Positions 21,921-32,292 of a stretch of DNA of 64,000 nucleotides are shown here, in pieces (the stretch's first letter is position 1; every line of letters starts with the position of its first letter). The notes under the pieces were generated by a model that worked only from the letters and a program-made list of their open reading frames with translations, ran no database searches and had not been told where the DNA came from. The position numbers and the translations under genes are program-made. Source of the DNA: Petrolisthes cinctipes (taxonomy: Eukaryota; Arthropoda; Malacostraca; Decapoda; Porcellanidae). The stretch lies in the NCBI GenBank assembly GCA_033782935.1, contig JAWQEG010000475.1:326501-390500 (forward strand), written 5' to 3'.

Positions 21921-23885
21921 ATGTAACTTATTTTTTACAAAATATTACCAAGTAGTTTCATTATTAATATAAAAGAAGACTTCAATAATGGTTAATGTTT
22001 CCAGTCCTTCCTTCATAACCTTATTATTGAAAAGTTAATGTTCTATCTATCTGTCTATTGCCAGACGCCTTAATCCCCGAAGGTGTGGCCACAAATGAAT
22101 CCCTCCATGAACCCCTCCTGTTCCCCGTCAACTGGCGTCCCTCCCCCCGGGTCCCCCCAACTCCATCCCTCCCCCTCACTCTCGGTCTGCCCCTCCCCCT
22201 CCGTCCCTCCACCATATATTATATTCACCAGTATGTGTGTACACTCTCCCAAAAAAGTATCTGCATTAAAACGAATTAACGAAAACGACAATAAACGTAG
22301 CATTATGGTACATTGCTTTGAAACCTTATAGATAGTGGTATTCCTGCCGATAAGTTACCAATTATGCATATTCGTATTGCTTTATGAGTCAGAGAAACTA
22401 TAGTGGATGCAAATCGAAACATATTCGCATTTCTTTACCTATTAGAGAAATTTCAAATATCGTAACATTTGCCCATTTCTAATGCTGAAAACTCAGTTAA
22501 TCCACACCGTAGTTGCCGAATGGTATATAACATTATCTTTATTTTATTTTATTTTTACTTTTTTATATACAGCTCTACCTCGGGACAGGAGGCCGTCAGT
22601 CGTGGCCTGAGACTGAGCCCCCGAGATTATCGAGTGATGCTTTGAGGTGTTGGTTGCTTCAAATGTTTGTTTATACACGTCACTTTCTGGAGAGGGCAAT
22701 GTCTGTGTTACTTTACAAAACCTTATTTAGAAGTATGAGAAGAAAAAGCCTAAGCCTACTTGATCCTACCCTATGCTATAACTGCATTTATATTTAAGAC
22801 AAAAAAAATACTACAGTTACAGCGAATCTACTCAAAGATTCCTTTTTGGTTAAAATCCGATTTGCTAACTTTATTCTCTGGGTTATCATTCTCATTATAT
22901 TCAATAATTCAGTAAATTCCCCCTCCCCAAAAACCATCAATCATTAAAATTACATACCGTATATATGTTAAAATGAAGTCACAACTCTTACTCCACGACT
23001 TGCCTAATGCATGAATTATGTATGCTAGAGGATTTCACGTTAGTACAGAAATGAGAGTCAACTCATTGCCAGCAGGAATACCAACCCCACAGTACAGTCA
23101 TACATGTAGCTTCGATCTTTTCTCAGCAGGATCTAGCTAGCAATGCCGATACTTTTTTAGGAGAGTGTACATACATACTGTCTACTATAAAGAGTCCCAA
23201 ACACACACTATTCTTCTGTCCATATATTGACCAGTATGTATGTATGTCTACTATAAAGAGTCTCAAACACACACACTGTTCTTGTCTCCATATATTGACC
23301 AGTATGTATGTATGTCTAACACACAGGCCAGCCTGTCCGGTGGCCTGAAGTGACTGGCCTCACCTCCCACACACAATTCAGACCATGATTCAGTCAGCCT
23401 CACGTCTTTATAATACTGATGATAAATAAAGACAAGTTTATGTAACCTGAGGTAATTATGTTACCTATCACGCTGCCTGAGTAATGATGGTAAATTTATA
23501 GTTTCAGTCAACCACGGATTAGCCTAAGGAATTTTTATGATGCAGTCATTCACTAATTTAGACAAATAAGATTAACTGGTTAATTTTACGTATTCACCAG
23601 CCAAAACTCCCGTTAACAAACACCCCCGAGATTGTTGGATAGTTTATTAGATATGAAACATTTCCTAATGAAAGGAGAGTCAAAATTGTTACCCAACTTA
23701 AACATATTGGTTAATTAAGGTTGTGTATTGTCCAATAGTTAGTGTAAATAGTCTTTGCTTTTTATCTTCCAATGTGAGCAATTAATTGTCTTTATAAATT
23801 TCGATAAATTCCAACAAGAAACTGGACTCATCCCCGAGTGTGTTAATGATGATGATGATGATAGAATGTATTTATCCGTCCACAA
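21921..23885. other. No gene recognised
   Basis: Includes a C-rich stretch (22080-22210), a two-copy duplication at about 23165-23320 (core TCTACTATAAAGAGTC) and the inverted partner of 17115-17218 at 23330-23410. Short frames show no recognisable domain. Confidence 0.5.
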
Positions 23886-23904
23886 GTGACTGACAGCTTT
23901 AAGT

Positions 23905-24079
23905 ACACACACACACACACACACACACGGCCTCAAGTACACACACATACACAGCCTCAAGTACACACACACACTCAAACGGCTTCAAGTACACACACAC
24001 ACACACACACACTCAAGTACAGTACACACACACACACACACTCAAACAGCTTCAAGTACACACACACAGCCTCAAGTAC

Positions 24080-24124
<45 letters not shown>

Positions 24125-24230
24125 AAACGGCTTCAAGTACACACACACACACCCTCAAGTACACACACACACACCCTCAAGTACACACACACACAGCCTC
24201 AAGTACACACACACAGCCTCAAGTACACAC
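23905..24230. repeat. Compound CA microsatellite
   Basis: CA runs alternate with TCAAGTACA and AACGGCTTCAAG spacers. It resumes at about 24838-25040 beyond an inserted element. Confidence 0.9.
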
Positions 24231-24808
24231 CAGGGTTGCCAGGTGCTCATAGGAGGAATAGGACAAACTTGCTTCCGGAATAGGACATTTAGACCAAAAA
24301 TAGGATAAACACTATACTCTTTCCACAAATGCAGTACTTAAAGGAATGCAGTATGAATTTAAAGCAATGGTAGGTAATTCCCAGTAGCAGTTTTCATCAC
24401 ACACCTTCGTCCCGTCTTGGACGTGGTCAGTAGACTCAGTACGATGACTGTATGCTACTAGAATTTCATTCAGTCGTGGTTTTCGAAAGGCGGAAAACTC
24501 CTCAATATTATAAGCAATATTAGTCCTTACGAACTATTTGCATAAGGGTTAATTCACATGAGTACCAGTAGGCTGGTACCCACCTTCCTATCCCTGGCGC
24601 TGCCTGCACTGGCCACTATCCCTCTCACAGGAAATTCAATTTTTTCATATTGTCTTGTGTTTACCATTAATATATATTTTTAATGAATGCCTCGAAAATA
24701 GGACATAAAAGGACAGATTTGGCCTGTCCTTTTCCCCATGAAATGTGTAGGACAAACAGACTTCAAATAGGACATATTGTCATAAAAAGAACAGGCCTGG
24801 CAACCCTG
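24231..24808. mobile_element. Probable hAT-type MITE inserted in the CA array
   Basis: CAGGGTTGCCAGG at the left and CCTGGCAACCCTG at the right form inverted ends. The interior repeats AATAGGACA and TAGGACAAAC. The CAGGGTT-type terminus is typical of hAT elements, but the 8-bp target duplication cannot be confirmed because the flanks are repetitive and differ. Confidence 0.6.
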
Positions 24809-24837
24809 GACCGTCACAGCAAACACATACTCCAATA

Positions 24838-25045
24838 GCCTCAAGTACACACACACACACTCAAACAGCCTCAAGTACACACATACTCAAATGGCCTCAA
24901 GTACACACACACACACACACACTCAAACAGCCTCAAGTACACACACACACACACACACACACTCAAACAGCCTCAAGTACACACACTCAGACGGCCTCGA
25001 ATACACACACCACAGAGCTAAAAACACACACACTCAAACGGCCTC
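24838..25045. repeat. Compound CA microsatellite, right part
   Basis: Continuation of the array at 23905-24230. The fragment CACAGAGCTAAAAAC at about 25013 resembles the end of the 1.24-kb insertion at 44415. Confidence 0.85.
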
Positions 25046-25456
25046 AACCTGACCGCAGCCTGAATTGAAAAATGTGTCTGCTACAGATTCCACGGGGAGG
25101 GTTAAGGTGGCCTGCACAGGCCGATTTTCTCCCCACACTTGGTGAGTTTTGCCTGAACGGACCAGCTTATGCAGGCCGCCGGACAGGCTGGCCTGTGTGT
25201 GTATGAGTCCCAGTCCATTCCTTCCTTCATAACATTACCATTGTAAAGTTAAAAATGTTCTTGTGTCCATATATTCACCTCTATGTAACTCTACTATAAG
25301 GATCATTGTTATACAGTCTTTGTGGCCATTATACACATCTCTATGTTTATATACAATAATAGTTAGGCTACTGCTTTCCATTCCTTCCTTCATAACATTA
25401 CCATTGAAAAGTTAAAAGTGTTCTTGTGGCCATATCTTTACTTTTATATTCATGTA

Positions 25457-25667
25457 CAGCCGCAATCAAATATCCACCGACACTTTCATTCCATCGAAGT
25501 AAAATATCTTGGTAATAAAGAACAACACGTGAATGATTTTGCGGCACCTCATAATGATAATTGAGGGGGTTGAGTATACGTAAGTTGTTGTATGATTATA
25601 TTCTAATATGATACTGATTTATTTGCACGATGGAAGGAATGTGTCGGTGGTTATTTGATTGTGGCTG
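25457..25667. mobile_element. TA-flanked MITE, copy A, 211 bp
   Basis: TA at 25455-25456 and 25668-25669. Ends CAGCCGCAATCAAATATCCA and its complement give inverted repeats of about 42 bp. Tc1/mariner type by ends and target. Confidence 0.88.
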
Positions 25668-25733
25668 TACAATGGAGGCGTAGCTCTATTTACCTTGGTG
25701 TAAACGTAGCCTAATAAAAAAAAAAAAAACGTA

Positions 25734-25942
25734 CAGCCACAATCAAATATCCACCGATACTTTCCTTCCAACGTAGTAAATATCTTGGTAATAAAGAACA
25801 TCACGTATATAATTTTGCAGCACTCATAATAATAATTGAGGGGGTTGAGTAGACGTAAGGTGTTGTATGATGATATTTCGATATGATACTGATTATTTTG
25901 CACGATGGAAGTAAAGTGTCTGTGGTTATTTGATTGTGGCTG
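25734..25942. mobile_element. TA-flanked MITE, copy B, 209 bp
   Basis: TA at 25732-25733 and 25943-25944. Same family and same orientation as copy A, with about a dozen differences. The 64-bp gap holds a run of A and a fragment GCTCTATTTACCTTGG like the palindrome at 15139. Confidence 0.88.
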
Positions 25943-26247
25943 TACACCGTGTATGTGTTGGTAGCATTACATGACCTTGAACCAGGAGGGTACAGTCTGT
26001 TACAGCAACACCACAATTGTCCACACATTTTTATTTTAATATAATTTCACATTCTAAAATATTTCCCCTCATAATAGTTTATTTTATTTTATTTACCAGT
26101 TATTTAAAAGGATTATTATTTAATTCCCTTTTTGAACAATACAGCAAACACTTGTCATATATTTGGTACATATAATATTAGGATTACGAATACAACATAG
26201 ATTGATGTTTTTTTTTTTTTTTTTTTAAATACGATAATACAACATTA

Positions 26248-26253
26248 TTTATT
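26248..26253 (-). terminator. Candidate polyadenylation signal, copy 1
   Basis: AATAAA on the minus strand about 285 bp past the stop, followed by a T- and GT-rich stretch. It is the first AATAAA after the stop. Confidence 0.45.
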
Positions 26254-26535
26254 ACGAACACTATTAAATATCATAAGTCCTCTTTGTTAAAAATACAATT
26301 ATAATAAACTCATTAAACTAAGAACACAAATAACAATAAATATTTGGGTAATAGATACAATAAATATACAAACCAAATTATTACATTATAATAAAATAAA
26401 ATTAATATAATGTTTCCTCAATACAATACTACATTACAGAGCTACTGTATTACTACTATTAATTAAATATTTACATGTTTATAAAATAAAAACATTATAA
26501 ATTAAAAGTAAAATAATGTGTCCTCAGTATAATAC

Positions 26536-26925
26536 TTATGCAAATCGTTTATTATATTGTTTTCTTTTTTTGGCTCTTCCTGTCTTTGGTTTCTTCTTTT
26601 CATTCTTTAGTATTTTTGGGGTTTGGTTTTTGACTTTACCAGCACGGGACAGTGAGCCGTGAACTTTACCTCCCTTCAGTGATACATTAACATCAATAAT
26701 TACTGAGGTTAAAGTTGACAAAAGTTGATTATCATTATTTAGTAATACTCCAGATGCATATAATTTAATATCATTAATTGGTATATAATCAACTTGACTG
26801 ATAAATGTTCGTATGTGAGCCACTGTATGTCCTTGATATATGTCAAAAACGTGAGTCCCTAGAGAAGAACGAAGTAATAATTGCATCTGTAGTCTCTTGT
26901 TGGTATTATTGTCATTAAGAGCCAT
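26536..26925 (-). CDS. FUBI-eS30 fusion protein (FAU-like), C-terminally short, copy 1
   Basis: Predicted 129-residue fusion of a ubiquitin-like protein to ribosomal protein eS30. In known FAU proteins the FUBI part is cleaved after a double Gly and eS30 joins the 40S subunit. Residues 14-86 align with FUBI (MQLLLR start, SLKGG end, 73 residues against 74 in human), and residues 87-129 with eS30 ([26 protein letters not shown]). The GG-K cleavage site is intact. Thirteen extra residues ([13 protein letters not shown]) precede the usual FUBI Met. The first ATG has A at -3 and G at +4, and lies one base after a strong splice acceptor, so it is the likely start; Met14 has a poorer context. The protein ends QYNKRFA-stop, about 16 residues short of normal eS30, lacking the RFVNVV tail. 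It is a spliced-type gene copy, not a retrocopy. Whether it is functional is unknown. Confidence 0.85.
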   Translation of the reverse strand: MALNDNNTNKRLQMQLLLRSSLGTHVFDIYQGHTVAHIRTFISQVDYIPINDIKLYASGVLLNNDNQLLSTLTSVIIDVNVSLKGGKVHGSLSRAGKVKNQTPKILKNEKKKPKTGRAKKRKQYNKRFA

Positions 26926-26927
26926 TC

Positions 26928-27427
26928 TGTGGAAGAAAATAACAATTAATATACAAGTAAATACAATGAATGATATGTATTAATAGTGAAGAGGTATATA
27001 ATTATAATTAATACAATGAACAGCTGTATAATATTGTATTAATAGTGAAGAGGTATATAATTATAATTAATACAATGAACAGCTGTATAATATTGTATTA
27101 ATAGTGAAGAAGTATATAATTATAATTAATACAATGAACAGCTGTATAATATTGTATTGATAGTGAAGAGGTATATAATTATAATTAATTAATATACAAC
27201 AGCTGTATAATATTGTATTAATTAATAGTACAGGAACACAGTAATAATAAATTAATATATATTATATAATTATATAAGGTTTGGATGATAAACATATCTT
27301 TCGTTAACTATTGTTATAGTCACTTGGTAACTTTTCATAATTTATTCTTATTTTCTATTAATTCTTGTTATATTATTATATCCAATTGGTTTAATTAGTT
27401 ATTTAATAATAGTTATATGGTTGTTAC
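26928..27427 (-). other. Intron in the 5-prime UTR of FAU-like copy 1
   Basis: The donor reads CAG then GTAAC (GT at 27427-27426). The acceptor is TTATTTTCTTCCACAG ending at 26927, one base before the ATG, so the intron spans 27427 to 26927. A non-coding first exon ending just before the start codon is common in ribosomal protein genes. It contains a 59-bp minisatellite. Confidence 0.75.
26975..27220. repeat. 59-bp intronic minisatellite, 3 copies plus 1 degenerate
   Basis: The unit contains ACAATGAACAGCTGTATAAT, so each copy carries a CAGCTG E-box. This is the shortest version among the five units. Confidence 0.9.
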
Positions 27428-27519
27428 CTGTTAATGTTGGTTTGTGTTGTCAAATGGTAGTAGGGTTTATGGGAGTACATTTATGTATGTCTCACCATAT
27501 CAGAGTTGTAGTATGCAAT
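27428..27519 (-). other. Non-coding first exon of FAU-like copy 1
   Basis: Runs from the predicted initiator A at 27519 to the donor at 27428. It contains short upstream ATGs, one followed by a stop after four more codons, and no long frame. The start is predicted from TATA spacing, not observed. Confidence 0.6.
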
Positions 27520-27681
27520 GAGTCAACACACCTTGTACACTTCCTTATATACCTTTGACAGCAGCAGTCACGTGACTATCAACCAATCAACGTGAAGTAT
27601 TTAAAATTTCATATTTCCTCCCCAACCAATCAGATGCAAGGATTTTCATTACGAATTTTCATAATTCGTCGTCTGACCAAT
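27516..27681 (-). promoter_or_regulatory. Promoter of FAU-like copy 1
   Basis: Read on the minus strand there are ATTGG (CCAAT-box) motifs at 27677-27681, 27626-27630 and 27583-27587, a CACGTG E-box at 27569-27574, a GTATATAAGG TATA box at 27543-27552, and a TCATTG initiator at 27516-27521 about 32 bp from the TATA box. Another CCAAT-type motif lies at about 27722. The order and spacing are those of a focused RNA polymerase II promoter. Confidence 0.75.
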
Positions 27682-28211
27682 GAGGTTCAAGAGTTTGAGT
27701 AGGCTATGAATGACGGACTGTGATTGGTCAATATGACATTGTTCTTAAATAAATATAATATAATTATTATTACATTATATATATAGACAAGTGCCAAAAA
27801 TGTTAATTTGTATTCACATAATACAGTAATTCAATTATAATTGTTATTTGAATATTAAGTAAGTCAAAGTAATAATTACTCATCATTCATTAGAATAATC
27901 AAGTTGAAACACGATTATCAACCAAAAATTCTCCATTTTGTTATGACGTATTTTATCAATACTTTTAGGCTGTATATCGTTTGCTTTGATTTAAAATATT
28001 AATATTGTGGTCTATGTTATTTGAAATATGATGATATATATGATAATAATATAATTATAAGCCAAAGTAACAATTACAACTAATTATTCATTAGGATAAT
28101 CAAGTTGCAATATGATTATCCACCAAAATTTTTCTTCCACCTTCCATCTTAAAATATATATAAGGTATATATATTGAAGTTGTGTATATTTTGTGGTGAC
28201 ATATATGTCTA

Positions 28212-29065
28212 TAATAAATATAACAATTCGAATTGCGTACAAAAACAATTTAGATAATAACAAATTATAATAAAACTTATAGCCTAGCTGACATATACAG
28301 TGTGTATCGCGATGTATAGCATTAACTTACACCAGAGATATCAAATATAATTTTGTGTATATTTTGTTGTATAAAGTATGCTGTGTGTGATCTCAGTAAA
28401 GTACAATGAATACTGATAAAAACTATTTTAACTTGTGTTGTCAAATGGAGGGAATGGAAGCCTAATATGTTTTCGGACCAAAGAGGCCTTATTTATTTCA
28501 TCTTAATAAATTTTATCATGATTGCAATATTTATGTGATGTTCTATAACGTACATTGAATCATATTTTCATTGCAGAGGGATAATACCAGGCCCCTATAA
28601 ATAATATTCGACGAAATAGGTAAGGTAAACTCTACCTGCAACTTATGCAAGCCTCAGCATTTCCCTACATTTCATGGATTTTCTTCTTATACACGCCTGG
28701 TATTATTCCTCTGCATTGAAAATATGATTCAATGTACGTTATAGAACATCACATAAATATTGCAATCATGATAAAATTTATTAAGATGAAATAAATAAGG
28801 CCTCTTTGGTCCGAAAACATATTAGGCTACCATTCCCTCCATTTGACAACACAAGTTAAAATAGTTTTTATCAGTATTCATTGTACTTTACTGAGATCAC
28901 ACACAGCATACTTTATACAACAAAATATACACAAAATTTTATTTTATATCTCTGGTGTAAGTTAATGCTATACGTTTTATGTCTATAATAAATATAACAA
29001 TTCGAATTGCGTACAAAAACAATTTAGATTATAACAAATTATAATAAAACTTATAGCCAAGCCTT
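28212..29065. repeat. Long inverted repeat with flanking direct repeats, U1
   Basis: Arms 28315-28592 and 28695-28972 (278 bp each, few mismatches) flank a 102-bp spacer (28593-28694). Direct repeats of about 83 bp containing CAATTCGAATTGCGTACAAA sit outside each arm (about 28212-28295 and 28983-29065). Transcription would give a long hairpin RNA. No protein is encoded. Confidence 0.9.
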
Positions 29066-29099
29066 GCCCTCTTGGTGATCTTCCGTCCAGACCCACCTG

Positions 29100-29295
29100 G
29101 CCTGTCCGGCCGCCGGAAAGGGTCGGTGTGAGAGGTGGCCGGTGTGTGTACTGTATGTGTGTGTTTTTCATCCGGCCAGCAGGACTGTTGTATCTGTCCG
29201 GCCGCCGGAAAGGGTCGGGGTGAGAGGTGGCCGGTGTGTGTACTGTATGTGTGTGTTTTTCATCCGGCCAGCAGGATTGTTGTATTGGCCGGATG
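29100..29295. repeat. 92-bp GC-rich minisatellite, 2 copies, U1
   Basis: The unit contains CTGTCCGGCCGCCGGAAAGG, GTGTACTGTATGTGTGTG and TCATCCGGCCAGCAGGA. Apparent frames across it are repeat-derived. A TG run follows at about 29328-29348. Confidence 0.9.
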
Positions 29296-29929
29296 ACAGT
29301 AATTCGTCCGGTTTGGCCTGCCAACTATGTGTGTGTGTGTGTGTGTGTATACCATACGTTCAGGTCAGGCCTCGCCTCAAGTTGTCCTTCACTATATACT
29401 TGGGTTTATTTATTTGACACATAAACTTACAAATTTTGGAGTGTAACCCTCAACACCGTAAATATACATAATTTTCCATTAATTACAAGGACGATAAATG
29501 ACAAAGACCTCCAGGACATCTCCAATATCCGACCACAGATTGGTGTTAACATGACGGTAATACCATGTATATATTATACTGTTAATTAATATTTTGTACA
29601 TGACTGTGTGTGTGTGTGTGTATGGCTGGCTGTAGCCACGGTAGATGTCTGTAACTATACATAATTATACCATAACAATGGACATTACAATTAATACACC
29701 TATGTTATATTATAATAGAATATAAAACTAATATGATATCATTACATATTATAATATATGATAAACTAATATAGTGTAGCCTATATGACAATAACGTAAT
29801 CATGTTTATTGTCATTGTAATTAATGCAATGTAAAATGTAATGTTATTATAATTATATAATATTCTTCCATAAGTTGATACCAATGTAAATATTATATCC
29901 AGATTAAGGAAACATAATTAATATTACTA

Positions 29930-30235
29930 CCGGATAGGCTACTGGATATGTGAACCAAGAAAGCTGTGAATTACGAACTGTTTAATGACTACAGTAACTC
30001 ACATTGATTAATATTACTACCGGGTACTGGATATGTGAACCAAGAAAGCTGTCAATGACAAACTGTTTAATGACTACAGTAACTCACATTATCTGCTCTA
30101 AGATATTAAGATATTATTTCCTTTGTTAGGATTAATAATTAAATAAGACCACAGTACAGTAACTCACATTATCTGCTCTAAGATAGGCCTATAAGATATT
30201 ATTTCCTTTGTTAGGCTTAATAATTAAATAAGGTC
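29930..30235. repeat. 86-bp and 83-bp tandem repeats, U1
   Basis: Two copies of an 86-bp unit (core GTGAACCAAGAAAGCTGT) and two of an 83-bp unit (core ATTATCTGCTCTAAGATA), both followed by ACAGTAACTCACATT. Counts differ between units. Confidence 0.85.
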
Positions 30236-30650
30236 ACATCGGGAATAGAAATCTTACCAAACATAATCAAAGTTAGGTTATAATTCCTTGGTTTGGTTAG
30301 GTTGGATTTAATGGTGGAGGTTTATTTGACTTAATCTTTAAAATGCTTTGTGATTGTTTTAGGTAACTGAGTTTATTAAATATTAATGAGACAAGTTTAC
30401 AAATGTTTTTACAAAGCGGTGTAAGAGAGAGAATCAAGCCGTGTTACTAAACTAGACTATTGGGTACATATTGTTACTATTATTACAGTACAGTACATGT
30501 TAGGCTACCTTAATGTATCTCTCTTCCAACCAATTAGTGTATTTAATATTATAATGATGTGTTATATTCATAACCAATTAACAAACAGTAAGGTGTGTAC
30601 ACCCAATGAGGCTCCTCCCTGTATCTCTCTTCCAACCAATAGTGTATTAA

Positions 30651-31151
30651 GGGGGTGCGGGAGTTGGGGACAGGCATGGGGTGGGTAGAAAGCCTGTCCC
30701 GTATTCCCGCACCCCCTCAAGCCTGTCCCCTACTCCCGCACCCCCCCCCCAGCCTGTCCCCTAACCCCCCCCCCAGCCTGTCCCCTACTCCCGCACCCCC
30801 CGAAGCCTGTCCCCTACTCCCGCACCCCCCTAACCCCCCTCCCAGCCTGTCCCCTACTCCCGCACCCCCCCCAAGCCTGTCCCCTACTCCCGAACCCCCC
30901 CAAGCCTGTCCCCTACTCCCGAACCCCCCAAGCCTGTCCCCTACTCTCGCACCCCCCTAACCCCCCCCAAGCCTGTCCCCTACTCCCGCACCCCCCCAAG
31001 CCTGTCCCCTACTCCCGCACCCCCCCAAGCCTGTCCTCTACTCCCGCACCCCCTAACCCCCCCCCCAAGCCTGTCCCCTACTCCCGCACCCCCCCAAGCC
31101 TGTCCCCTACTCCCGCACCCCCCCAAGCCTGTCCCCTACTCCTGCACCCCC
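30651..31151. mobile_element. TTAA-flanked C-rich element, U1, 501 bp
   Basis: TTAA at 30647-30650 and 31152-31155. Ends GGGGGTGCGGGAGTTGGGGA and TCCTGCACCCCC. A nearby paralogous flank at about 31262-31300 joins CAATAGTATA directly to TTAAAGTATTA, an empty-site equivalent supporting TTAA as the duplicated target. The interior has grown into a C-rich minisatellite that encodes nothing credible. Confidence 0.75.
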
Positions 31152-31340
31152 TTAAAGTATTATAATAATGTGTTACTGGTATATACATAACCAATCAACA
31201 AACAGTATACGGTGTGTACTGTACATCCTTTATGGCTCCTCCCTGTATCTGTATCTCTCTTCCAACCAATAGTATATTAAAGTATTAAATATTATAATGA
31301 TGTGTTATATACATAACCAATCAACAAACAGTAAGGTGTG

Positions 31341-31455
31341 TACAGTTGGTGGCAGAAGTACTGTCGCCTCACCTGCTTCACCGAGACGCACATTGTTCAC
31401 GGACTCGAGAAATACACATGTTTTCTACACCTAATAATCTCGAGTCTTTCGGACA
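31341..31455. mobile_element. Remnant of the CAGTCGGCGGCAG MITE family, U1
   Basis: CAGTTGGTGGCAGAAGTACTG and the following GCCTCACCTGCTTCACCGAG match one end and body of the MITE at 55049-55211. The opposite terminus is missing. Equivalent remnants are near 39556, 49738 and 57888. Confidence 0.75.
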
Positions 31456-31648
31456 TCAGCAAGTTATCTTTCTCTTTTACATTTCATTCTTCCTTTCTTT
31501 CCTTTTTCCTTCATATTTGTTTTGTCATTCCTTTGGTGCAGTACCGGTACAATATATGTAGCCCGTAGTAATACTTTAAGGGGTTTGGACACCCCTTCGG
31601 TCCCAGACACAGTACAATATACTGGTGTTGTGGGGAAGTGTTGTTTAT

Positions 31649-32292
31649 GGTGGAATCCACACAGTTATATACGTGTATAAGTATATAGGTCTGTGGTGGA
31701 ATCCACACAGTTATATACGTGTATAAGTATATAGGTCTGTGGTGGAATCCACACAGTTATATACGTGTATAAGTATATAGGTCTGTGGTGGAATCCACAC
31801 AGTTATATACGTGTATAAGTATATAGGTCTGTGGTGGAATCCACACAGTTATATACGTGTATAAGTATATAGGTCTGTGGTGGAATCCACACAGTTATAT
31901 ACGTGTATAAGTATATAGGTCTGTGGTGGAATCCACACAGTTATATACGTGTATAAGTATATAGGTCTGTGGTGGAATCCACACAGTTATATACGTGTAT
32001 AAGTATATAGGTCTGTGGTGGAATCCACACAGTTATATACGTGTATAAGTATATAGGTCTGTGGTGGAATCCACACAGTTATATACGTGTATAAGTATAA
32101 AGGTCTGTGGTGGAATCCACACAGTTATATACGTGTATAAGTATATAGGTCTGTGGTGGAATCCACACAGTTATATACGTGTATAAGTATAAAGGTCTGT
32201 GGTGGAATCCACACAGTTATATACGTGTATAAGTATAAAGGTCTGTGGTGGAATCCACACAGTTATATACGTGTATAAGTATATAGGTCTGT
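31649..32292. repeat. 46-bp minisatellite, 14 copies, U1
   Basis: Fourteen 46-bp units containing GGTGGAATCCACACAGTTAT and ACGTGTATAAGTATATAGG. There are no unique spacers, so it is not a CRISPR array. Confidence 0.95.

Noticed and set aside
22058..22331. C-rich frames near 22.1 kb on both strands
   Set aside because: Overlapping frames of low complexity without recognisable domains or splice signals.
23886..24308. A 140-residue His/Thr-rich frame
   Set aside because: Translation of the CA microsatellite.
26206..26226. T run after FAU-like copy 1 as the poly-A tail of a retrocopy
   Set aside because: The same position in other units is not a homopolymer, and the gene has a promoter, intron and splice sites, so it did not arise by reverse transcription of mRNA.
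26536..26550. A functional AT-AC intron starting ATAAGT at the end of the eS30 exon
   Set aside because: No convincing partner acceptor and C-terminal exon could be found downstream, and the sequence lacks the U12-type ATATCCTT donor.
29142..29424. Cys-rich frames across the 92-bp repeats in each unit
   Set aside because: They are made of TGTGTGT and GGCCGG repeat translation, present in several frames, with no signal peptide or conserved start outside the repeat.
31338..31568. A 76-residue frame conserved in U1-U4
   Set aside because: It begins inside a MITE remnant, and conservation is explained by recent duplication of the whole unit.
31649..32292. CRISPR-like array
   Set aside because: The 46-bp units are directly adjacent with no unique spacers, and the context is eukaryotic.
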